The translations under genes were made by a program, and so were the position numbers. The notes under the pieces are model-generated. The model saw only the letters and a list, made by a program, of their open reading frames with translations, was not told the DNA's origin and searched no databases. Shown here in pieces: positions 1 to 5,748 of a stretch of DNA of 8,171 nt (its first letter is position 1; each line of letters begins with the position of its first letter). This DNA comes from Flavobacteriales bacterium. GTDB taxonomy: Bacteria; Bacteroidota; Bacteroidia; Flavobacteriales_E; Vicingaceae. The stretch is taken from positions 1-8,171 of the forward strand of contig JAESUI010000142.1 in the NCBI GenBank assembly GCA_016763135.1, read 5' to 3'.

Positions 1-1
1 A

Positions 2-460
2 GGTAGTTTTAAAGACCAATATGGAGCATATGCAATATTACCTGGAATAGACCCAGCTTCCATTCAGGTTGATGCTGATATAAAAGCAAATTCATACTTG
101 ATAGGATTTGATTATAAGCAATATTTTTTATCTGCTTCTAATACTTTGGATGGCGGTTTATATTTTCTTATTGGATTTGGATTCAATTTAACAAAAAGAA
201 AAACATCTTTTGATTATGGTAATTATGATGGTAGTAATTATGTATTTGAACCTACATCTGGAATAGCAAGCCAAAGCACTTTTAAATACTTTAGTATGAA
301 AGGTGGTCAAGGGTATGACATAGATGTCGTTGAATATGTTAAATTATATATTGAAGGAAATGCTCGATTTACGGCTCTGAAAATTGGCATGTCAGAAGCT
401 GTAGAAATTAATATACCAACAGTAATTGGAGCTTCATTGGGTATTCGTTTTCAACTTTAA
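2..460 (+). CDS. Outer-membrane beta-barrel protein, C-terminal part (5' end outside window)
   Basis: The frame is open from the first bases of the window, so this is the last 152 residues of a longer protein. A TTG at 98 could be mistaken for a start, but the reading frame continues without a stop to the window edge. The sequence alternates short polar and aromatic/glycine-rich strands (LYFLIGFGFNL, VKLYIEGNARFTAL, TVIGASLGIRFQL), which is the pattern of transmembrane beta-strands. The end, GIRFQL, resembles the last strand of a Bacteroidota porin-like OMP (OMP_b-brl type), although the final residue is Leu rather than the usual aromatic. The likely location is the outer membrane; no substrate can be inferred. 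The next gene starts 21 bp downstream on the same strand with no terminator between them, so co-transcription is plausible. The family is called from strand pattern only. Confidence 0.6.
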   Translation, partial: GSFKDQYGAYAILPGIDPASIQVDADIKANSYLIGFDYKQYFLSASNTLDGGLYFLIGFGFNLTKRKTSFDYGNYDGSNYVFEPTSGIASQSTFKYFSMKGGQGYDIDVVEYVKLYIEGNARFTALKIGMSEAVEINIPTVIGASLGIRFQL

Positions 461-481
461 TAATATAATTATCATTCTAAA

Positions 482-1648
482 ATGCATTATATGAAATCTA
501 TTACAACAAAAATCATTTTCGGGATTATTTTAATTTTCTGTTTTAGTACAGGGAGTTATGCTCAAACCAATGATGGGAATTACATAATTACAATGGATGG
601 AGATTCAATTATAATTTATGGAGATAAAGTTACTGTTGATCCTTCATTTATTTATTATATTAATGATGAAGGAAAGCGGAAAGGTGCAAAACATAGGCAT
701 ACAAAAATGTTACATGTAAGTGGAACTTATTTTTTAAGGTTTGCGAAGGATACAAAGAAGGATGACTTGTACAGGGTTGTTGCTTTTAATGATAAATATA
801 TACTTGGAGCTTATGTGGGGGATAAAACTATAGTTTTGAATGACAGAAATTTGAATTCGGTTGTAAAAGCAAAATATTATAATATATATAACAAAGATGT
901 ATCAGGAAGGTATAAAAAACTGTTTGATGAGACTATTGGGAAGTATTTTATCGAATGCCCAGGTTTGATAGAAGCTATTTCTAAAAATATTTTCGATGCT
1001 ACTCCAATTGCTACAGGAATTAACTACTATAATTGTGGTAATGCACCCGACTTAATAACAAATAAAGTAGAGAGTATTATTAGTGAAAGTCAAGAAAATA
1101 TTGATAATGAAGAAGAAAAAGAAGTAGCTGATGATAAATCGAAAAGTTTTGGAATTACAAACGAAGGTGAAAAAATAATGTTTGCAAGTCCAGCAGCTTT
1201 AAATAGTAGAGGGAAATTTAATTATCAATTAAAAGAACAAAAAATAGGTGGTTATAAGGCTTCTAATACAAGTAAGTTTAAATTAATTGTTAATAATGAT
1301 AGATTATATATAAAATTAAATGTGAATACTAAAAGAAAATATATGATGCAAGTTTTATCCTTTAATGATAAATATATATTAGCTGGAACTTGGGTGGGTT
1401 ATAGTTCTAAGCCAGCTGTTAATAAATGTTATATTTATGATAGAGATTATAATATTATTGAGGGTGGGGTAGAAAAAGAAGATGTTTCTCAGTTAGTGAA
1501 AAAATATTTTAGCGAATGTCAGGATTTGATAGAAGCAGTAGAAGATAATGTTAAAAATCATAGAAGTTTAAATTTTGGTATCAACTATTATAAATGTGGT
1601 GAAGTGCCTGATCTTTTTCAACAGAATACGGTTATATATCGAGACTAA
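482..1648 (+). CDS. Secreted protein of unknown function with two diverged copies of a cysteine-containing module
   Basis: I do not recognise this family. The first ATG gives MHYMKS; the ATG at 491 gives MKSITTK followed by a hydrophobic stretch and SYA|QT, a good Sec signal peptide (cleavage near residue 27), so 491 may be the true start. The mature protein is two copies of one module, about residues 31-191 and 223-378, joined by an acidic linker (about 200-220, rich in Glu/Asp). Matching landmarks are FNDKYIL (102-108 and 294-300), a KYF-EC-LIEA helix (154-165 and 341-352) and GINYY-CG--PDL (179-191 and 366-378). Each copy has a Cys pair exactly 26 residues apart (C159/C185 and C346/C372), consistent with a disulfide in the periplasm or outside the cell. 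Another Cys (C316) occurs only in copy 2. There is no lipobox, anchor or C-terminal sorting domain. The gene converges on the receptor gene, with 34 bp between stop codons. The product is probably soluble and exported; its role is unknown. Confidence 0.8.
   Translation: MHYMKSITTKIIFGIILIFCFSTGSYAQTNDGNYIITMDGDSIIIYGDKVTVDPSFIYYINDEGKRKGAKHRHTKMLHVSGTYFLRFAKDTKKDDLYRVVAFNDKYILGAYVGDKTIVLNDRNLNSVVKAKYYNIYNKDVSGRYKKLFDETIGKYFIECPGLIEAISKNIFDATPIATGINYYNCGNAPDLITNKVESIISESQENIDNEEEKEVADDKSKSFGITNEGEKIMFASPAALNSRGKFNYQLKEQKIGGYKASNTSKFKLIVNNDRLYIKLNVNTKRKYMMQVLSFNDKYILAGTWVGYSSKPAVNKCYIYDRDYNIIEGGVEKEDVSQLVKKYFSECQDLIEAVEDNVKNHRSLNFGINYYKCGEVPDLFQQNTVIYRD
572..1615 (+). repeat. Internal duplication within the secreted protein gene
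   Basis: Two copies, about 572-1054 and 1148-1615, encode the two protein modules. At the DNA level most of the similarity has decayed, but an 18-base stretch encoding FNDKYI is identical at 785-802 and 1361-1378. The cysteine spacing is preserved exactly. The spacing between FNDKYIL and the first Cys differs by five residues (57 versus 52), so there have been small indels since the duplication. Boundaries are approximate because the N-terminal thirds of the modules are only weakly alike. Confidence 0.7.
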
Positions 1649-1682
1649 AGAATTTTAATAGTAAAGTTGTAGGAAGAATTAC

Positions 1683-2921
1683 CTAAAACTCAAAATGAAA
1701 TTTCAAGTTAAGTTGTCTTGAGGTTAAATAGTTAGGTACAGCATAAGTTCTTTTGGTAACATCTTTAATCCATAAGTAAGAGATTACGTTGTTAATCTGT
1801 AACAAGTTAAATACCTCTAAGCTTACCCATATATTTTTAAAGCCTCCAATGATTTTACTTTTCCCATGTTTGTTCTCATCTTTTAAAAGGTAAGAGAAGC
1901 CCATATCTACTCTTCGGTAAGCGGGTATTCTTAATGTGGCTTTATACCTGTCATGGTTGTCTGAAGGGCCAAAAGGTAATCCTGTTGCGTAATACAAAGC
2001 AATGTGCATTTTTAAGCTGGGTAATTTAGGGATGTAATCCTGAAAGTAAAGTGCGAAGTTTACACGTTGATCAGTTGGTCTTGGAATCCAACCTGGGTAA
2101 ATAGTGTCACTACTAACAATGGTGTTGTTTGTAGTATATCCAGAGACTATTTTTTCTCCATCACTGTTATAATCTTCTATGTAAAAATCATCAACTAAAT
2201 CTTCTTGTGTTTTCATAACAGACATACTAAACCATGATTCAACTCCTTTTACAAATTCTCCATTAATTTTAAAATCTATACCAGTTGCATAAGCGTTAGC
2301 ATTGTTGGTTGCAAAATAACGTATCCTAACATTGTCCACCTCATAAGGAATAATGTTTTCCATGTGTTTGTAATATAGTTCTGTTGTGAACTTAAAAGGT
2401 CTTCCCCAAGCTTCAAAATTATAATCAGAACCCAAAACAGCTTGATAAGAACGTTGAGATTTTATATCACGATTAATGTTCCCTTCAAAATCTCGCATTT
2501 CTCTATAAAAAGGAGGTTGGTAATAAACACCTGCAGCAAGTCTGAATAAATAATCTCTATCCCAATTTGGTTCAATAGAAAATGCTAGTCGTGGACTTAT
2601 AATAAGCTCTTGGTTTAAGTCCCAATAAGCACCCCTAACTCCAGCAGTAAAGGTGTAGTTTACAGTATCTTTATCCCAAATCCAAGAACGTTGCCCGTAG
2701 CCACTATAACGGTTACTGTTTAATGTTACTTGTGATTTTAGTAATTCGTTTAATTCTAATAATTGGTCTCCTTGTGCAGCAGGATCTATATAACCAATAG
2801 AATCTGCTCCTTGTGGTAGAAAGTAGTCGGTAGAGTCTATAAACCCCCATTCACTAATTCTATCTTCAATAAATTCGTGTTGGTATTTTACACCCCAAAA
2901 AGTAGTATGGTTTCCAGCTAT
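1683..2921 (-). CDS. TonB-dependent receptor, C-terminal barrel fragment (no start of its own)
   Basis: These are the last 412 residues of the receptor in the -1 frame, starting directly at the slip site. The sequence is a series of amphipathic beta-strands with periplasmic turns and extracellular loops, for example YSGYGQRSWIWDKD, YWDLNQELIISPRLAFSIEP, LFRLAAGVYYQPP and LKMHIALYYATGLPFGPSD, ending in HFEF. RLAFSIEP and FRLAAGVYYQPPFYREMR are strand motifs commonly seen in the second half of Bacteroidota TonB-dependent receptors. The first ATG in this frame is at 2498 and has no signal peptide after it, so independent expression would not give an exported protein. The ATG at 2498 is therefore an ORF artefact, not a gene start. 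Confidence 0.8.
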   Translation of the reverse strand: MAGNHTTFWGVKYQHEFIEDRISEWGFIDSTDYFLPQGADSIGYIDPAAQGDQLLELNELLKSQVTLNSNRYSGYGQRSWIWDKDTVNYTFTAGVRGAYWDLNQELIISPRLAFSIEPNWDRDYLFRLAAGVYYQPPFYREMRDFEGNINRDIKSQRSYQAVLGSDYNFEAWGRPFKFTTELYYKHMENIIPYEVDNVRIRYFATNNANAYATGIDFKINGEFVKGVESWFSMSVMKTQEDLVDDFYIEDYNSDGEKIVSGYTTNNTIVSSDTIYPGWIPRPTDQRVNFALYFQDYIPKLPSLKMHIALYYATGLPFGPSDNHDRYKATLRIPAYRRVDMGFSYLLKDENKHGKSKIIGGFKNIWVSLEVFNLLQINNVISYLWIKDVTKRTYAVPNYLTSRQLNLKFHFEF

Positions 2922-4222
2922 TTTTTTCCTTTATGTTCAGCATTTAAGACATAAGCATCTAATCTGTTTCTTGCATGATCCATAAAAGAACCAACGCCTT
3001 TATTGAACTTGATATCACCAAAATCATCACTACCTAAATCTCGTTCCAGTTCATCAATTCTGTACGCTCCTTCTATGTCAAATTTCTCATCCTCTATAGT
3101 GCTAAAAGCTGAAGTAATGAATTTAAGTTCAACTCCTTCTTTTGGAGTAAAGGTGTTACTAATTGCTCCAAAATAAGTTTGAAACTGATCTACTTCTTGG
3201 CCATCAAAAAATACCGTTAATTGTAAGGATTCATTTATAGTTCCAAATTCTGTTTGTCGTGTATCTGGAATAAATTTGTACTTGTTTTGAGCAATGTTTC
3301 CTAAAAAACCTATTTCCCATTTTTCGGTTATATCATAAGTAAAGTAGGTTTGAATGTCTAAAAAAGAGGGGCGATATTCTCCATCTGTATCTAAACTTTG
3401 TAAAATGTATTGATTGGTTTTGTAACGAATACCAGTTAAGTGTGTAAAGCGGTGGTTTTTACTTGCACCTTCTACATGAACAGCTGCTCCTTGTAAACTT
3501 GTTGTAAAAGACCCTCCAAAACCTTCAGGTTCTTTGTAGGTTACATCTAAAACAGATGACATTTTATCTCCATATTTAGCGCCAAAACCACCCGCTGAAA
3601 ATTTAATGTCTGACACTAAATTAGAATTGATAAAACTTAATCCTTCTTGTCTGCCAGCTCGTGTTAAAAACGGACGGTAAATTTGAATGTCATTTACATA
3701 AACTAAATTTTCATCAAAATTACCCCCTCTAACAGAGTATTGAGAGCTCAATTCATTGTTTGAAGAAACGCCAGGCAAGGTTTTTAATATGGCTTCAAAA
3801 CTACCAGACGTGCTTATAAATTTAGTAACCAAATGCGGTTCTATTTTCTTCATATCATCACCACGATTTCCTTCTACTTCATGTCGGTATTCTCCAATAT
3901 CTTTTGCCGTTTGCTTCATAACGGGTGAGAATTCAATTTTCTCACCTTTAGAAAGATTAAATGTTTTAATAATATCAGGGTAACCAACATAGGTTATACC
4001 TATTTGCACATCTTGGTTAGCGGGAATTTTTATTGAGAACTTTCCATTTTTTCCTGAGATAGTACCACTATTAGCCACGCCAACAATAGCAATGTTAGCA
4101 CTTTCTAATGCTTCACCCTTATTGTTAGTAAGAGTTCCAGATATTGTAGCTGTTTCTTGAGCATAAACTCCAGAGGCAGCAAACATCAAAATGATGATAT
4201 AAAGTATTTTATTTAAGGTCAC
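2918..4222 (-). CDS. TonB-dependent receptor, N-terminal fragment (signal, CarboxypepD_reg-like, plug, first barrel strands)
   Basis: This is the 434-residue product if no frameshifting occurs. The start is GTG at 4222. No in-frame ATG or TTG lies between it and an upstream TGA, and this start gives a complete signal peptide (KILYIIILMFAASGVYA|QE, cleavage after residue 21). Residues about 24-103 match the CarboxypepD_reg-like beta-sandwich (ATISGTLTNNKGEALESANI, then GK-GKFSI and ITYVGY). Residues about 133-232 are the plug, with the signature QYSVRGGNFDENLVYVND at 161-178 and GGFGAKYGDKMSSVLDV at 211-227. Barrel strands follow from about 235. I see no clear TonB box. On its own this fragment has a plug but only part of a barrel, so it should not form a working receptor. 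Confidence 0.85.
   Translation of the reverse strand: MTLNKILYIIILMFAASGVYAQETATISGTLTNNKGEALESANIAIVGVANSGTISGKNGKFSIKIPANQDVQIGITYVGYPDIIKTFNLSKGEKIEFSPVMKQTAKDIGEYRHEVEGNRGDDMKKIEPHLVTKFISTSGSFEAILKTLPGVSSNNELSSQYSVRGGNFDENLVYVNDIQIYRPFLTRAGRQEGLSFINSNLVSDIKFSAGGFGAKYGDKMSSVLDVTYKEPEGFGGSFTTSLQGAAVHVEGASKNHRFTHLTGIRYKTNQYILQSLDTDGEYRPSFLDIQTYFTYDITEKWEIGFLGNIAQNKYKFIPDTRQTEFGTINESLQLTVFFDGQEVDQFQTYFGAISNTFTPKEGVELKFITSAFSTIEDEKFDIEGAYRIDELERDLGSDDFGDIKFNKGVGSFMDHARNRLDAYVLNAEHKGKK
2921..2927 (-). other. A7 homopolymer / A AAA AAA heptamer at the receptor frameshift
   Basis: The transcript strand reads GGA AAA AAA TAG in the upstream frame. The last A of GGA plus the two AAA codons form a perfect X XXY YYZ heptamer, with the stop codon immediately after it. 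A one-base backward slip restores the barrel frame as K-K-I-A, and one extra A (A8) gives exactly the same protein. I see no convincing downstream stimulatory stem: only 3-4 bp pairings such as TGG-AAA-CCA. No GGAGG-like sequence lies just upstream. Another A AAA AAA heptamer occurs in frame at 5046-5052 in an intact gene, so the heptamer alone is not diagnostic of recoding. Confidence 0.75.
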
Positions 4223-4247
4223 TAAATCAGTGCATTTTATTGGGTTT

Positions 4248-4255
4248 CAAATGTA
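4248..4255 (-). promoter_or_regulatory. Candidate -7 promoter element (TAnnTTTG) for the receptor gene
   Basis: On the minus strand the sequence is TACATTTG, a full match to the Bacteroidota -7 consensus TAnnTTTG. It lies about 25 bases before the GTG start, which would leave a short leader of roughly 20 bases. The matching -33 element is weak: the nearest TTG (plus-strand CAA at 4269-4271) is only 13 bases upstream, shorter than the usual spacing of about 17-23. This is a prediction from motif and position. Confidence 0.45.
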
Positions 4256-4288
4256 ACTAAAAATGTTGCAATATATTGTAGTGTTTTA

Positions 4289-4317
4289 ACCACTTGTATT
4301 AATATTTTACCACTTGT
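4289..4317. repeat. Direct repeat ACCACTTGT, two copies 20 bp apart in the divergent promoter region
   Basis: ACCACTTGT occurs at 4289-4297 and 4309-4317. Both copies are preceded by a TTTTA-type tract and followed by TATTAA-like sequence (GTATTAA at 4296-4302, GTATTAA at 4318-4324). The 20-bp period is close to two helical turns, placing both copies on the same face of the DNA. This arrangement is common for tandem activator or repressor sites. It lies between the receptor start (4222) and the first peptidase start (4387), so it could serve either or both. No regulator gene is in the window to pair with it. Confidence 0.5.
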
Positions 4318-4351
4318 GTATTAACTCATAGGGAGCTACTTTAATTATATA

Positions 4352-4359
4352 TATATTCG
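4352..4359 (+). promoter_or_regulatory. Weak candidate -7 element for the M16 peptidase operon
   Basis: TATATTCG differs from TAnnTTTG at one position and lies about 28 bases before the ATG at 4387. No TTG is found at the expected -33 distance. Another option is TACTTTAA at 4337-4344, which has two mismatches but has a TTG (4314-4316, within the second direct repeat) 20 bases upstream. The operon promoter should lie somewhere in 4300-4365, but the sequence does not decide which. Confidence 0.25.
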
Positions 4360-4386
4360 CATCACTAATTAAGAAAAATATATAGT

Positions 4387-5709
4387 ATGAAAAGAATTTT
4401 AATATCGGCTGTCTTGTGTGTTGGATTAATAAGCGCAAATGCACAGTCTAAAATAGAGTTTGAGCAATACAAACTTAAAAATGGAATGAATGTAATTTTA
4501 CATGAAGATCATTCAACACCAATAGTTGCTGTAACGATACTTTACCATGTTGGTTCTAAAAATGAAGTTAAAACTAGAACTGGTTTTGCTCACTTTTTTG
4601 AGCATTTAATGTTTGAAGGGTCTGAAAATATTGGTAGAGGTGAGTACATGAAAACAGTATCTTCTAATGGAGGTATCTTAAATGCAAATACTTCTTTTGA
4701 CAGAACATTTTATTTTGAGATTTTACCATCTAATCAATTAGAATTAGGTTTATGGATGGAGTCTGAAAGATTATTACACTTAAAAGTGGATTCAATTGGA
4801 GTTCAAACTCAAAGAGAAGTTGTAAAAGAAGAGTACAGACAGTCAGATAATCAACCTTATGGTTCTTTTTTAAGAGAGATGTTTAGTAGAGCTTTTGTTG
4901 AGCATTCATACAATTGGGTGCCAATTGGTTCTTTAGATCATTTAAATGAAGCAACGATTGAGGAGTTTGTAGAATTTTACAAAACGTATTATGTGCCTAA
5001 CAATGCAACATTATCTATTGCAGGTGATTTCGATAAGAAAGAGTTAAAAAAATGGATAAACACTTATTTTGGTTCAATTCCTAAGGGAGCTAAAGAAATG
5101 AGAAGACCAACTGTTGTTGAGCCTATTAAACATAAAGAGATCAGAGATACAGTTTATGATAATATTCAACTACCAGCAGTAATGATGGGTTACCATACAC
5201 CTGCACAAGGAACTCCAGATGCTTATGCGGTAGACATGTTAGCTCAAGTGTTATCACAAGGTAATAGTTCAAGATTGCAAAAGAGTATTGTTGATGAACA
5301 AGAAAAAGCATTATTTGTTGGTGCATTTCCTTTTCCATCAGAAGATCCAGGAATGGCTTTAATGTTTGGCATTCCAAATATGGGAGTGGAGATACTAGAT
5401 TTAGAAGCAGCTATTGATGCAGAAGTAGAGAAGTTACAGAATGAATTAATTTCTGAAAAAGAATTCCAGAAATTAAAAAATCAGATTGAAAATGATATGA
5501 TTTCTCAAAATTCTAAAGTTGAAGGTATTGCAGAAAGCTTAGCTAATTACCTTATCTATTACGGAGATGCAAATCTTATTAATACTGAAATAGATAGATA
5601 CATGAAAGTTACTAGAGAAGATATTCAACGAGTAGCTAAAGAATATTTTAGAAAAGACAACAGAGTAGTTTTACATTATTTGCCTAAGCCTAAAGATGGC
5701 GCAAAATAA
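4387..5709 (+). CDS. M16 family zinc metallopeptidase, catalytic subunit
   Basis: This is a 440-residue peptidase of the M16 (pitrilysin/insulinase, M16B-like) family that cleaves peptides or unfolded polypeptides, predicted to be exported. MKRILISAVLCVGLISANA|QS is a Sec signal peptide (cleavage after about residue 19). The inverted zinc motif HFFEH lies at 69-73: H69 and H73 bind zinc and E72 is the catalytic base. The distal ligand is most likely E149 in VVKEEYRQ, 75 residues after H73, in line with family spacing. The N-terminal M16 domain covers about 25-170, and the C-terminal inactive-type domain (M16_C) about 185-370. The C-terminal domain has SSRLQKSIVDEQEKALFVGA but lacks the Tyr of the R/Y substrate pair, as expected of the active half of a heterodimer. 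The ATG is preceded by an A-rich stretch, not a GGAGG site. The partner gene follows after 39 bp. The substrate is unknown. Confidence 0.93.
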   Translation: MKRILISAVLCVGLISANAQSKIEFEQYKLKNGMNVILHEDHSTPIVAVTILYHVGSKNEVKTRTGFAHFFEHLMFEGSENIGRGEYMKTVSSNGGILNANTSFDRTFYFEILPSNQLELGLWMESERLLHLKVDSIGVQTQREVVKEEYRQSDNQPYGSFLREMFSRAFVEHSYNWVPIGSLDHLNEATIEEFVEFYKTYYVPNNATLSIAGDFDKKELKKWINTYFGSIPKGAKEMRRPTVVEPIKHKEIRDTVYDNIQLPAVMMGYHTPAQGTPDAYAVDMLAQVLSQGNSSRLQKSIVDEQEKALFVGAFPFPSEDPGMALMFGIPNMGVEILDLEAAIDAEVEKLQNELISEKEFQKLKNQIENDMISQNSKVEGIAESLANYLIYYGDANLINTEIDRYMKVTREDIQRVAKEYFRKDNRVVLHYLPKPKDGAK

Positions 5710-5748
5710 TTTTAACTATTAATTAAAGAAATAAAGAAAAATATAGAT

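Larger units (their letters stand above)
1683..4222 (-). pseudogene. TonB-dependent receptor, interrupted by one -1 frameshift (A7 run then stop)
   Basis: Read through a single -1 shift at 2921, this is one 846-residue outer-membrane receptor that would import a ligand using TonB energy. The N-terminal frame ends AEHKGKK-stop. The next frame continues IAGNHTTFWGVKYQ and stays open for 412 codons to the natural stop at 1683, finishing NLKFHFEF with the C-terminal Phe typical of outer-membrane barrels. I translated 2499-2921 by hand and found no stop; it reads as barrel strands. The length and domain order (signal peptide, CarboxypepD_reg-like domain, plug, 22-strand-type barrel) match intact Bacteroidota receptors. 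It is not an obvious SusC: no SusD-like gene is adjacent. The gene stands alone on the minus strand between two plus-strand units. There is only one lesion, so possible causes are a sequencing error in a homopolymer, a recent mutation, phase variation, or recoding at the A AAA AAA slippery heptamer. The substrate is unknown. Confidence 0.85.

Noticed and set aside
98..460. TTG at 98 as the start of a small 120-residue protein
   Set aside because: The same frame is open back to the window edge with coherent OMP-like sequence, so this is an internal Leu codon of a truncated gene.
1683..2498. A separate gene starting at the ATG at 2498
   Set aside because: The frame continues upstream without a stop to 2921 with barrel-like sequence, and MRDFEGN is not a signal peptide. 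It is the C-terminal part of the frameshifted receptor.
2880..2935. Programmed ribosomal frameshifting as the firm explanation for the receptor
   Set aside because: The heptamer is perfect, but no strong downstream stem or upstream Shine-Dalgarno-like stimulator is visible, and the same heptamer occurs in frame in an intact gene at 5046-5052. Kept only as one option.
3756..3983. 75-codon open frame on the plus strand
   Set aside because: It lies wholly antisense to the receptor plug-domain coding sequence, has no signal, motif or promoter, and is a shadow of the real gene.
1683..4222. SusC-type receptor of a polysaccharide utilisation locus
   Set aside because: There is no SusD-like lipoprotein, glycoside hydrolase or sensor gene nearby, and the plug lacks the features I would expect of SusC.
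5141..5377. 78-codon open frame on the minus strand
   Set aside because: It is antisense to the catalytic M16 gene, whose protein is clearly real; its composition is that of a reverse-frame shadow.
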